A stretch of 64,000 bases of DNA from Tenebrio molitor (taxonomy: Eukaryota > Arthropoda > Insecta > Coleoptera > Tenebrionidae). Below, one piece after another: positions 57,801 to 64,000 of the stretch. The stretch lies in the NCBI RefSeq assembly GCF_963966145.1, contig NC_091052.1:16740001-16804000 (forward strand), given 5' to 3'. The stretch's first letter is position 1, and every line of letters starts with the position of its first letter. A program made the position numbers and the translations under genes. The notes under the pieces are model-generated. The model did no database searches and was not told where the DNA came from. It saw only the letters and a list, made by a program, of their open reading frames with translations.

Positions 57801-60688
57801 CACTGCCCGGGAATAATAATGTATGTGGTCCGCCTAAAGAAGTTTTCACTTCAGAATTCCGTTGATTTTAAATTACTTTATCTACAATCGTGTAAAAAGT
57901 AGGCATTTTTTGAACTGAAAATCGTTGTCAAAGTTGACGTTTAGTGAATTGACAGAATCGTGCCATAAAACTTTTACTACACGCTTTTATAGCACAGAAT
58001 TGTCAGAATACAACAATACAATTTGTTGGAAACATTGTTTAGAAGTAGGTTGCTAAACGACGTGGTTCTCAAACGACTTTGGTTATTCATAAAATACTGA
58101 ATTAATAATAATTATTTTATACAAATTTATGTTAAAACCAGTGCGATGATCTCACGATCGTAGATAAAATGTTGTAAGACTTATGTGTAAAAAGTTCATA
58201 TGTTGCACTCACATCCTTTAAAATACTCCCTCGTAACTCGGTCGTATTTTAAACCCGTTCGTGCAATAAAGGATAACTTTTTACACATTTTTCTTAAATT
58301 TCTATTAAGAGTTTAAGATTTGCCGATTCGACCAAGACTCGAAAATAGTAATTAGGAATTTTGTTAGTAATGAGGCGTCAAATCAAGACAATGAACCTTA
58401 TCTTCCTTCCGAGGCCTGCAAAATAAAATTTGTTTCATTTTTAAAAGTAGAACCAGGCCTTTAAGAAGAGTATCGGAGAACTTTTAAAGTTATAATAAAT
58501 CTTAACTTTCAAATTTTCGCCGCTAAGTGCGTTTCTACCACGGAATTTATTTGAAAAATTCCTAGAAAACGAACGATGACAGTTACTGCAACCTAATTAT
58601 ATAACTCTCAATATTCACAATTATTTTTCCTTATGCAGATGAACAATGTGCAGTGGAAAAAGTTAAAGCAGAGTTATCAACACATGTCTAGACTTCTTTT
58701 TTGTTAATCTTCATATTGCGAAATAAACGAGAAAAATCAAGAATATGGTTTTAAAAATGAATAATACAATTTCAGTGGGAAGTACTTGGAAGCAAAAAAA
58801 TTGTAAAATATTATCTCAATGCGAATAGGTCAAAATAAAAATCCACCAGGAGCAAAATAATAAACACCAAAGGGTCGTAAAGTTTGCGAATTTATTTAAT
58901 TTTTTTCACCGACAACCCTAATGAGCGTATTTAAAAACAAAATTTGCAAAAAGAATTTTTATAGCGTCCCTCGTTAACCTGAAATAATTTCGCAGTTCTA
59001 ACATTTACCAACATTAAATTAATCACCGAGACGGTTGAGGGCAATGAATATGTCTATGTGCGTCACAAAACGAAAGGTTAACGTTGACATAAGTTCCTGT
59101 TACGTGTGCTGTAACATCCCTTTTTAATTTGATCCTTTCCATGAGAATGTCACCAAGTCATTGATTTGCAAAGTTTTATGAAAACATTCCGCGTCGTACG
59201 ACACCATTAAGATGTTTCCTCGCAAAATTACGCTGTTGAAGAAGTCTAATTAGGGCGTAAATTGCGTGAGGTTGTTCATACAGCATCATCACAAACTTTT
59301 AACGCATTTTGCACGTAAAGTTGGCGCGAGTGTGTCACGACGGCAGTTTTGTAGGTGAGACACGTTAGAGGTGTTGTTCTGGAGTGCAGGGCGATAAAGT
59401 TTAGATGTGAAACAGGAGAACATCTTCGGGGCGAGATTTATATTTATGCAGCAGATTGCGCCCCTTTTGACGGCAGATTGTGCAGGAGCATTAAGCGATT
59501 ACGTGTGTTCATTCGACGTGTCGTCAACGCCTCCGAAGAGTCTTTATTAACGCGAAAAACCGCCTCGGAGTGAGATAAATCCCGGTTCGATATGATTCCT
59601 GCGCAAGCTTCCGTAACCGAGCAAGAATGATGGAAATTAATTATTCATTTGAGACCGAGCATAAAGGATGGTTCTTTTTTTGTTTGTGAACGAGGCGAAT
59701 CAATGGGAGAGTGGCGGAGTGTCTTCTGAATTTTCAACAGAACTTTCCGTCACGTTTTTCCCCATCATTTAACGTGACTCCTAAATACTTGCATTATGCC
59801 TCCCTCGAAATTTACATATTTTTATTAGGGGTTTTCGATAAACTCGGCATCGACTTCTCTTGCGTGACAATCGCAGTTTCTCTCGCTAAACGTGGTGTAT
59901 TTTTCTCACAGGAATTTCGCCCGCTAAACTTTCGATATTTTCAACAATAGCAACTTTATTCCGAACTCGGGCAATTTCGGAAATTTCACACCCAATACAC
60001 CGCACTTGAGATTAATATCGCGATCGGTACACACCCAGAAAGCTGAGCAGATAACGAGGGAATTCATTTTTCAGGGGCAATTTTCAATTTTTTTACATTA
60101 TACATATTGAACTTTACACCGAGTGGAAGCGCCGCCGAATTTCAGAGCTACCCTACCGAGAACTTTCATTAATTAGTAATTGTGTGAAAATAACACTCAT
60201 GCCTTTATGGTTTCACAACCGACAAGGTAACAGATAGTATCTAGTTAGCCAATCGATTGAGCAAAGCGCTATGCTATGCATCTGAGCGACTCTTCCTCTT
60301 CCTCTACTGCACCACCCCAGCTCCCGGTTCTTATTTAGGCAATTACTAGATTGTTTTTAAACGTATAATTCATCGTTCATGATTCATTAGCGTCAGCTCT
60401 TTTTAAAACTGACGCGTTTACCGAATTAATTTAATAGTACGGAGTAAATAAGAGGCGCGAACTGCTCGTTCATCACGGTTACGTCAAATCCGCGCCTCTG
60501 TTATGTATCACATGATAAATTATAATCACCTTCTTCTCCAGTTAACAGTTTGAGTGGCTCTCCGGTTTCTCGTCTCCAGGTAATTGAAGGTTCTGGTGAT
60601 CCTTTGGCAACACAGCGGAGATTCACGTTGGATCCCTCACGCACCACCATATCGGTGCTTGTAGGATAGTCCAGGATATCCGGAGGCA
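33773..60688 (-). CDS. Gene B: second DIP/lachesin-like Ig protein, 5' part outside the window
   Basis: Exons in reading order: 60530-60688, 56724-56852, 56531-56668, 52172-52321, 39138-39182, 38610-38666, 33773-33891. All introns are GT-AG and all junctions are phase 1; 264 residues plus TAA are present. They cover Ig2 (PPDILDYPTSTDMVVREG to IASNGIPPSVSKR), Ig3 (MIWIQNQLVGAYEGQQ to KCVSKNSLGDTDG), a basic linker, and a C-terminus that reads as a GPI-anchor signal (GSGGRAKTEL then a hydrophobic tail). No Ig1 or signal-peptide exon was found between 60689 and 64000, so the gene continues to the right. Role by homology: membrane-anchored partner of Dpr receptors on neurons. It converges on gene A with 10.8 kb between stops. 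Confidence 0.9.
35100..36478 (-). pseudogene. 5'-truncated LINE (non-LTR) reverse transcriptase remnant
   Basis: Read on the minus strand: RT motif KGVRQGCPLSPLLFTI at about 36296-36250, then 36198-35848 (WILAFANFLVIVAKGE, LEVNLEKMKMMVFNKGKR, RINKFKYLGYTFNERAT) and 35912-35490 (FESMIESILMYGVEIRGW, EVEKVQEKYLKGVLGVD). This is the palm-to-thumb order of a non-LTR retrotransposon RT. The catalytic YADD-type box reads FANF and frames shift between pieces, so it is dead. The plus strand looks pyrimidine-rich because the coding strand is Lys/Glu-rich. It lies in the last intron of gene B, same strand. No poly(A) or target duplication was found. Confidence 0.8.
36658..36950. mobile_element. TATCG-family MITE, subfamily B copy 1
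   Basis: Left end TATCGTGCATTCAAAT...AAATCC, then GGCGTTGGAAGAAGTAAACC; right end GGTTTCCAATG...CCAGGATTTCATCTG and CGATA. About 293 bases in the last intron of gene B, next to copy A2. Confidence 0.75.
36959..37140. mobile_element. TATCG-family MITE, copy A2
   Basis: Inverted arms GCGTTCATTTAAATTTATCC...GAGTCGATTGAGAACGCACC and the mirrored right end ...TTTAAATGAACGCACGATA. The centre reads CAGCTGATCCGTGATCCG. It is separated from subfamily B copy 1 by fewer than 10 bases. Confidence 0.85.
37141..38609 (-). other. Part of the last gene B intron
   Basis: Intronic DNA between the MITE pair and the linker-2 exon; nothing else recognised. Confidence 0.5.
38610..38666 (-). CDS. Gene B exon: linker 2
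   Basis: 57 bases between CTACAG and GTGAGT, phase 1 to 1. It encodes GKLKKKPNDVIGELESIAD. It matches the 54-base gene A exon at 22778-22831 in place and phase. Confidence 0.75.
39138..39182 (-). CDS. Gene B exon: linker 1
   Basis: 45 bases between TTTACAG and GTGAGT, phase 1 to 1. It encodes AIPKPSKLSNGLSRK, a basic linker. It was chosen because phase, size and position match the 51-base gene A exon at 22672-22722, with strong splice sites. Confidence 0.75.
39957..40351. mobile_element. TATCG-family MITE, copy A3, interrupted
   Basis: The left terminus TATCGGGTG...AAATTTCACCTT is split from the rest of its arm (AAAGTTGGCGTTGAAGAGTC) by a 183-base hairpin at 39987-40169. The right arm ends ACACACGATA. 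Confidence 0.8.
39987..40169. mobile_element. Near-perfect hairpin element nested in copy A3
   Basis: AAGCTTGTTTGACACGATGC at the left pairs with GCATCGTGTCAAACGAGCTT at the right. Pairing continues through AAATTTTGTAGAAAATTTG to a centre of opposed ATGAACGATCAGGATCA blocks. The arms cover almost the whole unit, with a short loop. Confidence 0.85.
40352..40846. mobile_element. TA-flanked MITE, TACARGTGTCCC ends
   Basis: It begins TACAAGTGTCCCAAAAAAA and ends in a long T-run plus GAGGGACACCCTGTA, its inverse with a small gap. It lies directly between the family-A MITE (ending 40351) and the Tigger-like element (starting 40847). Confidence 0.65.
40988..41315. mobile_element. TA-flanked MITE, TATGATCAAAAAGTC ends
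   Basis: TATGATCAAAAAGTCTATGG at the left and its inverse CCAAAGACTTTTTGATCATA at the right, with arms of about 30 bases including GGCTAC. It abuts the left end of the recombinase-bearing element. Confidence 0.75.
41366..43912. mobile_element. P-element-like remnant with about 62-bp inverted repeats
   Basis: The arms 41366-41427 and 43851-43912 are inverted copies that each contain the near-palindrome AAGAGACTCGTCTCTT. A second inverted pair lies inside on the left (41444-41495 and 42469-42524). On the plus strand, 42953-43140 reads TAATAFLCGYLIMKITEAV, HGCDYCLSHLQES and, after a stop, RGRLSYPN. This recalls the C-terminal region of P-element/THAP9-like transposases, a resemblance judged from memory. 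A start at 42653 (MPQTKKKCC) could be a decayed THAP finger. The coding part has stops and an inserted MITE at 43134-43410. Confidence 0.45.
43134..43410. mobile_element. Foldback MITE inside the P-like remnant
   Basis: GTATAGTTTGGGAATGAGAA at the left end is the inverse of the right end (...TTCTCGTTCGCAAACTATAC), with arms of about 43 bases and further inner pairing around AATCTTCATTAT. Confidence 0.75.
44029..44100. repeat. Short direct and palindromic repeat, ATTCACTAGTGAA x3
   Basis: The palindrome ATTCACTAGTGAA occurs three times in about 70 bases, spaced by A/T-rich DNA, just beyond the recombinase stop. Confidence 0.7.
44161..45382 (-). pseudogene. Crypton-type tyrosine recombinase gene, broken
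   Basis: Three stretches read in order: 45382-45008 (SAM-like core-binding half, ...SLWSYYSQLKKMLSVKENID), 44998-44705 (catalytic start with PKKSKAFT and GGCRIGEL), and 44667-44161 (catalytic end). The active-site set is present: Arg in GGCRIGEL, a Lys-region hairpin at DTKTHS, His-x-x-Arg in TGHSFRRSS, His in VKRHGGWRS and the Tyr in VVEGYIED. The first two share a frame and are split by a stop at 45010-45008; an intron with donor GTTTGT near 45019 may lie here but does not restore the frame alone. A frameshift near 44720 separates the second and third. The family is the eukaryotic Crypton/ZMYM-like integrases. The gene is probably inactive. It sits between inverted repeats (see 41319-45820). 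Confidence 0.8.
45497..45597. repeat. Foldback repeat
   Basis: GTGAATTAAACATTG...ATATGATCTCAC pairs with GTGAGATCAACATC...GGATGTTTAATTCGC. It lies just upstream of the recombinase start, inside the 41319-45820 unit. Confidence 0.6.
46206..46405. mobile_element. TATCG-family MITE, copy A4, partial
   Basis: The left arm AAATTTGGTGTCGAAGTTGG, CGTTGAAGAGTCGATTGTGA is intact, followed twice by the family's internal TAACCTCACTTTTTGCGT. No right arm is seen. Confidence 0.65.
46787..46948. mobile_element. Harbinger-like MITE, copy 2
   Basis: GAGCCAGTTTATAGAAAG to GCTTCTGTAAAGTGGCCC, same family as 540-653 with a longer middle. Flanks are TTA and TAA. Confidence 0.7.
46949..48246. other. Purine-rich block in the 13-kb gene B intron
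   Basis: The plus strand is strongly A/G-biased (many GAAAGAGAAA-type runs) and includes the CTCTAA array at 47207. No RT or other domain can be read in either direction. It lies between a Harbinger-like MITE and subfamily B copy 2. Confidence 0.5.
47207..47238. repeat. CTCTAA tandem array
   Basis: About five head-to-tail CTCTAA/CTCTAACT units within a purine-rich stretch. The hexamer differs from the insect telomere repeat TTAGG/CCTAA. Confidence 0.85.
48247..48625. mobile_element. TATCG-family MITE, subfamily B copy 2
   Basis: TATCATGCGTTCAAATG...AAATCTGGGTTGAGTAAG at the left; GACGGTTTCCAACG...CCCAGGATTTCATTTGAACG and CGATA at the right. About 379 bases, longer than copy 1 by an internal segment. 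Confidence 0.75.
48895..51700 (-). mobile_element. Probable limits of the MULE transposon
   Basis: A 13-base inverted match, TTTGATCAGTAAC, lies at 48895-48907 and, reversed, at 51688-51700, bracketing the transposase by about 0.5 kb on each side. Further TGATCAG/CTGATCA copies occur just inside both ends (about 48961, 49037, 51575), like subterminal transposase-binding repeats. The 9-base flanks are only roughly alike (atgtttatt, atgtatttg), so a target duplication is not proven. Confidence 0.45.
49442..51244 (-). CDS. MULE (Mutator-like) transposase, intact 600-codon ORF
   Basis: One uninterrupted frame. Residues about 50-111 form a FLYWCH/WRKY-like zinc finger (Cys74, Cys84, His108/His110 in SEHNHD). 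The DDE core shows HADATYKL (Asp238), VLICDAAKS (Asp305), MCWAHMRKN (Cys327/His330) and NNALEAFNK (Glu415). A SWIM finger follows (CNC 546-548, CKH 557-559), then an AT-hook-type KRKRGRPSK (584-592). In known MULEs this protein cuts and pastes DNA in the nucleus at terminal inverted repeats. It lies inside the 13-kb intron of gene B on the same strand. All catalytic residues and the full domain order survive, so it is a recent active copy or a domesticated gene. The ATG at 51244 is the first in frame. Confidence 0.88.
   Translation of the reverse strand: MNNSLVAEYETSESSSEEGRHHESSPKRRVIGNWIKIGVFSGSDEAEKFIKDKKIWGFHYKNKTEEGIKKYFRCNQVKLRGQQCSAKIYLQYDSTSHEVHLFKTKSEHNHDSIETKGVLGIDPSLKLEIQKLFDLKLKPKAILIELSKNSDIRKLPSKRQLDNYLHQLRESKYGPSQISVGELEAWLLKNSVIPEDLHIPFVAQYELETEEEESIFRFFITSRYLMSICANSYKIHADATYKLLWQGFPVLIVGTTDMDKHFHPFGLSVCTNEKKEDFKFLFRALVATSKKLFEKKFEPNVLICDAAKSIQNAFIEIFGTDKLIIMCWAHMRKNVQKRVERDVEKKNRSLILRDINTLQLSSSPEIFEKAVELFKKKWNTEQAFLNYFEREWLSDNSNWYEGVMKHVPSTNNALEAFNKVIKDTHTLRERLSLNHFLSVALESVQQWSNDYKTELKKFSKIPTITLSLWTSAYQWTKKNKPVLIVSQQESQISYKIPAGDSTEEPGELNDICAENWVEFEEFKNKAFSSWITTTSTSPDEWIKGNCNCPAFFKNMICKHIIGIAIRLKYVKPPPEARNISIQGKRKRGRPSKAKKALIVQ
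52172..52321 (-). CDS. Gene B exon: second part of Ig3
   Basis: Acceptor TTTTCAG, donor GTAAGT, 150 bases. It encodes GKYEPTYSTNGYKIHMKLT, then SPQDYGNYKCVSKNSLGD and TDGTIQVF. The 13-kb intron that follows carries the MULE and the transposon nest. Confidence 0.92.
52964..53139. mobile_element. TATCG-family MITE, copy A5
   Basis: Arms GTATTTTTAAATTTGGCGTC...GTAGGCGTTGGAGAGTCGAT and their inverse ...CGACGCCAAATTTAAAAA. The centre reads CAGCTGATCCGTGATCCG. It lies in tandem with copy A6, three bases apart. Confidence 0.85.
53143..53323. mobile_element. TATCG-family MITE, copy A6
   Basis: TATCGTGCGTTGATTTAAAT, TTGGCGTTGAAGACTCGATT at the left and the inverse ending ATTTAAATGAACCTACGATA. The centre CACAGATCAGCTG is in the opposite orientation to copy A5. 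Confidence 0.85.
53324..55460 (-). other. Gene B intron DNA, nothing recognised
   Basis: AT-rich intronic sequence between the Ig3 exons, right of the tandem MITE pair. Confidence 0.5.
55461..55563. repeat. Foldback repeat
   Basis: TGAAGGGACATTAGGTGGGG and its inverse CCCCACCAAATGTCCCTTCA enclose about 60 bases; in a gene B intron. Confidence 0.75.
55832..55930. repeat. Hairpin enclosing a TATCG-family arm fragment
   Basis: CGAAATATTTTGTTGGTCAA at the left pairs with TTGACCAACAAAATATTTCA at the right. The loop is an arm fragment of the TATCG family (AACGTTGAAGAGTCGATTGT, 55861-55880). Confidence 0.7.
56531..56668 (-). CDS. Gene B exon: first part of Ig3
   Basis: Acceptor TTTACAG, donor GTTAGT (a weaker donor), 138 bases. 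It encodes FPPMIWIQNQLVGAYEGQQ, TLECHSEAFPKSINYWTT and DKGEIVPQ. Confidence 0.92.
56724..56852 (-). CDS. Gene B exon: second part of Ig2
   Basis: Acceptor TTTTCAG, donor GTAAGC, 129 bases. It encodes GSIDGPVLNITRVSRQQMG, then YLCIASNGIPPSVSKRIML. The NIT sequon is a possible glycosylation site. Only a 55-base intron separates it from the next exon. Confidence 0.92.
56853..60529 (-). other. Gene B intron within Ig2 (3.7 kb)
   Basis: It contains a weak foldback at 58185. About 57720-57790 has GTGACGCATGACG repeated in a GC-rich patch. 59300-59600 is GC-richer but without a supported gene. Confidence 0.5.
58185..58286. repeat. Imperfect foldback repeat
   Basis: TGTAAAAAGTTCATATGTTG pairs loosely with GCAATAAAGGATAACTTTTT ACA; TTTAAAATACTCCCTCG pairs with CGGTCGTATTTTAAA inside. 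Confidence 0.5.
60530..60688 (-). CDS. Gene B exon: first part of Ig2
   Basis: Acceptor CTTTCAG, donor GTGATT, 159 bases, phase 1 to 1. It encodes PPDILDYPTSTDMVVREG, LRCVAKGSPEPSITWRRE and TGEPLKLLTGEE. It is the most upstream gene B exon in the window and needs one base from an exon beyond 64000. Confidence 0.92.
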
Positions 60689-61312
60689 CTGAAAGAACAA
60701 CAACAAACTCAGTTATTGCAATACACACTGCCGAAGGACTTTATCATAGCAAACGTCCGGGGATTCCGTTCAACAACATAATACGCTCAACTTCCGAAGA
60801 CTTGCGGCTTCACTCTTACACAAATATCGACGCGAACCCGTGTTTCTGCACCTACGTAAATCTCTCTTACCACACTAGTTCCGATTTCAATTCCCTGTTT
60901 GCGCTTAATTTTATATTTACACATCACATATATTATAATTTCTGTCCGGTTTCAAAGCTATATTTATAACATGTTAACATTAGTAATCCTGATTTCTCAG
61001 GCACGATTTCTTTCCGGTTAACTCTTGCAAATAATTCAAATAATTAGTACGTTCTTGTACTTATTATTGTGAAAGCCTTTGAGCTTTCTTCTATATTTCT
61101 TGCAAAGAGCTGACTAATTATTTTAGCTTCATTGGATTCTAAGCTCTTATAAATACCTCTTGAAGAGTCTTAAGAACAAATTCTGTTCGATAATAAATCA
61201 TGGGCACCATTTACTTTGAAAAAAGAACGCATAAAATTGTGAATAACTGCCCGTATTGCGCGAAAATCTGTTAAAATGTTGATAGTGATTAAACTTGTTA
61301 ATGTGGTATAAT

Positions 61313-61437
61313 ATATTTCAAACCAAGGTAAGAAAGTGCTTTCTTGCAGACCGCAGACAAAGATTATAAACCGAGCCGTAGGCGAGGTTTGTAAGTGCCT
61401 AAGGTCTGCAAGGGCACTTTCTTAACAAGGTTTGAAT
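61313..61437. repeat. Foldback repeat
   Basis: TTTCAAACCAAGGTAAGAAA...CTTGCAGACC pairs with GGTCTGCAAG...TTTCTTAACAAGGTTTGAA. Confidence 0.7.
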
Positions 61438-62001
61438 ACTATTTTATTCCCCACCGGCACAACTTCGTTGAAAAAAGCCAAAAAAAGATGGTTATATTCC
61501 TGATTAAAACGAAAATTTTGAGAATTGAATAGTAGGCTGCGTTATTTGTTTAATTAACTTGAAATAATAAAGTAATCTACCTACCTAGCTTATCTGTTTA
61601 TTTTCCAGATTATATGATTGATCTACCAACTTGCTTTATTGAATTGGCTTTCATTTATCAATAACTTATTTCACTTTTGACACTTTTGCCATTTGTATTT
61701 TGGTACAGTTTTACCATAAACATTTCATGATTAACTTTTTTACCTTAGCGAGAAAGTTGAATTTTCTCACCTCAAATGAGATATCCATAGCCTACATTTC
61801 TAACCGGTAGGGAAAACAATTTTTTGCACCGCCCATTTAATCAAGATAAATTTGACGATTATTTACCTGATCAATGTTTGGCCGGTTAGACAACTCAGTC
61901 ATGATTTAGATTTTAGAATTCGACACTGTCGATGACGACTATATTGACATGGATTACCGCGCCAACTCTACATTAGGCAAAACTGTCATTGAGGTATGTT
62001 T

Positions 62002-62109
62002 GTTGGATTTTCTTATGGGCTATGTCATATTTGCGCAAACGACGAATGTCCGTCTCAAGCAGACGCTACAAACAGACCGGAAGACATCGTCATTCGTTAC
62101 GCTAGTTTC

Positions 62110-62159
<50 letters not shown>

Positions 62160-62261
62160 TGTCTATTTGCGTGTAAAGACGTTTTCAGTTTTCATTTACA
62201 GATTTTTCGCTCCACCTTCGCGCAGATATTTCCAAGGTCATAGCCCATGAGAGAATCCAAC
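62002..62261. mobile_element. GTTGGATTTTCTCATGGGC-type MITE, copy 3
   Basis: GTTGGATTTTCTTATGGGCT to CATGAGAGAATCCAAC. It contains the TC microsatellite at 62111-62157 and the block GCGCAGATATTTCCAAGGTC. Confidence 0.75.
62111..62157. repeat. TC dinucleotide microsatellite
   Basis: An unbroken TC run of about 23 units inside a MITE copy. Confidence 0.95.
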
Positions 62262-62795
62262 ACCGCTACCAACTTAAGTGCATGATCAAGGGGGAAAAGT
62301 TAATTAGATCATTAGATCAGCCCGCTGGCAACTGAACTATATATTTCTCTCTTCATCACTGAAACGAAAATGAACTAACGATAGCCGGTTAGTTAACTAA
62401 TCCTGATCAAGTAGTCCTTTCTTGCAAACGTATATATTAATTTTCTATTTATCAATTTTTTTCCTTGGAATGACATTTTTAATAATATTTTATTTTTCTT
62501 ACTTAAACTGTAAAGAACTGGGAAAATATTAAAAAATAATTTTCTGATTCTCCGATTGCTGTTTAGTGAGTAAATGAAACTAACTGAAGGTAAAACTGAA
62601 AAATTAACTACAGGTTGTCCTCTAATAGTAACGAATTATTTTAATCTCATTTACTTTTCACGATAAGTACCTAACACAATATTACGATTCTCTTTTGAAT
62701 TCAACTATGTATTTCATTAAAAGTTTGAGTAAATAGATTAAATAAAATGTAAACCTAAAGCATAAAAAATGCATTGAATTTCTCATGGGGCAATA

Positions 62796-62995
62796 TATCG
62801 TGTGTTCATTTAAATTTCCCGTCAGTTTGCGTTGAAAAGTCGATTGTGAACGCACCGCAGATCACGGATCGGCTATTTAAATCTAACCTCACTTTTTGCG
62901 TTGTTGTGTTTCTACTCTGCAGACGGACGAGTGGTGCGTTCACAATCGACTCTTCAACGCCAACTTTGACGGGAAATTTAAATGAACACCCGATA
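62796..62995. mobile_element. TATCG-family MITE, copy A8
   Basis: TATCGTGTGTTCATTTAAAT to TTTAAATGAACACCCGATA with arms of about 65 bases. The interior TAACCTCACTTTTTGCGTTG is shared with copies A1 and A4. It is the best-kept short copy. Confidence 0.88.
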
Positions 62996-64000
62996 TTAAT
63001 CATAGTTTCAAACAGTTATTAAAAATAGGACACGACCTCAAGGTTAGATTTATTTATTATCACGGATATTTCTATCAAGTAACGATAATTCCCTTGAAAG
63101 CACCATTTATATTATCATTTATTATTCTATACGCCCACTTTCCACACGACATCCACGTCGGAGTTTCTTTCTCCGACATTACGGGCTACAGACCATCCTG
63201 AAACCGTATAATGAAGTTATGAAGTATTGAAGTTACAACAGAACGCGGTTCCCTCGGCGGACATCCATCCAAACAATGACCGCGTTAGATCTTGCTTCAC
63301 CTCGCTGATCGAATGATAAGAGAACAGTCATCAATTAATTTTTTTATCGCTTCTTGTGGTCACTGTTTGCAGTTTTGACAGAATTTTACATTATTAGTTA
63401 TTCAGTCAAGAAAAGAAAAATGGTTTTTGAATTCACAAACGGTCAGCTGGTTACAGCTAACGTATTAAAATCTCCAAAAGGACGATTATAACTTTGATTT
63501 TTTTTTTTCAACCAGTTTTATAATCTTAAAAAAAGTGACGTAAGAATGCACGATACGGTTAGAATTTACTGAAGGCTATCGGAAACTGAAACACGAAGAA
63601 AGGTTATCTGCTTTAGACAGGTCTATCGGTTTCACTCTACTGCATCGCCTTCGACTTTTTATCTGAAATTTTCCAATGACCCTTGTAAATGCTGGTTTGC
63701 TATTGAAAAAAGAAAAAAACTGTCTGACTTTCTTCACGAGATTTCTTGTAATAAGATCCGCAAGACACACCACTCGAATTTTATCACAATTAGACAACAA
63801 AAACCATACAAATACATATTACTAAAACAATTTTCACTACATTTAAATGTAGGCTATTTAATTTCTAGAATAAATGTTATAGGTAGAGAAAAAATGCTTT
63901 CGTTGGATTCCCTATATCTTTATCTATTTGACGTAACATCCATAATTGTCTAACTCTTTAGAAAAGAAAAATATTAAAATATTTATGAAACAATTCTCCC

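Larger units (their letters stand above)
60689..64000 (-). other. Gene B intron leading to exons outside the window
   Basis: Minus-strand DNA upstream of the first visible Ig2 exon. It was searched for an Ig1 exon (WLRVDTQTIL / YMCQINTDP type) and a signal peptide; none was found, only repeats at 61313, 62002 and 62796. Confidence 0.6.

Noticed and set aside
1..64000. CRISPR array, operons, bacterial promoters
   Set aside because: Spliced Ig genes, SINEs and MITEs show a eukaryotic genome; no regularly spaced repeat-spacer array is seen.

Overview
The window reads as AT-rich insect nuclear DNA. Two spliced genes for the three-Ig neuronal surface family DIP (Dpr-interacting protein, lachesin-like), GT-AG introns and a dense load of DNA transposons, MITEs, tRNA-derived SINEs and a LINE all fit an arthropod. 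Several repeat protein remnants recall insect, especially beetle, genomes; the order is an inference.

Layout: 1-7416 is the upstream flank of gene A, with a Harbinger-like MITE (540-653) and a dead DDE transposase end (4161-4560). Gene A (+, 7417-23014) is complete in ten exons: signal peptide, three Ig domains, short linker and hydrophobic tail, 398 residues. Its first intron (9.3 kb) is full of small foldback MITEs and its second carries a tRNA-derived SINE. The intergenic stretch 23015-33772 holds a THAP zinc-finger remnant (about 25.37 kb) and a 3.4-kb element with about 0.6-0.75-kb terminal inverted repeats (27109-30521). That element has a dimeric tRNA SINE in one arm and a TACAGGG MITE in the other.

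Gene B (-, stop at 33773, reading leftward from beyond 64000) is a second DIP gene, tail-to-tail with gene A. Seven exons lie in the window: Ig2, Ig3, linker and a GPI-type C-terminus. The Ig1 and signal-peptide exons must lie past 64000. Both genes share exon phases and, over Ig2-Ig3, identical exon lengths (159/129/138/150), so they are paralogues from an old inverted duplication. The proteins would act outside the neuron as membrane-tethered partners of Dpr receptors in synaptic target choice.

The introns of gene B carry the most unusual DNA. The 13-kb intron (39183-52171) holds a layered nest at 40.35-46.17 kb: a Tigger-like outer element, an inner pair of 32-bp inverted repeats around a decayed Crypton-type tyrosine recombinase, and a P-element-like remnant. 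It also holds an uninterrupted 600-codon MULE transposase gene (49442-51244) with FLYWCH-like, DDE, SWIM and AT-hook parts. The last intron holds a 5'-truncated LINE. A MITE superfamily with TATCG/CGATA termini recurs at least ten times from 21 to 63 kb.
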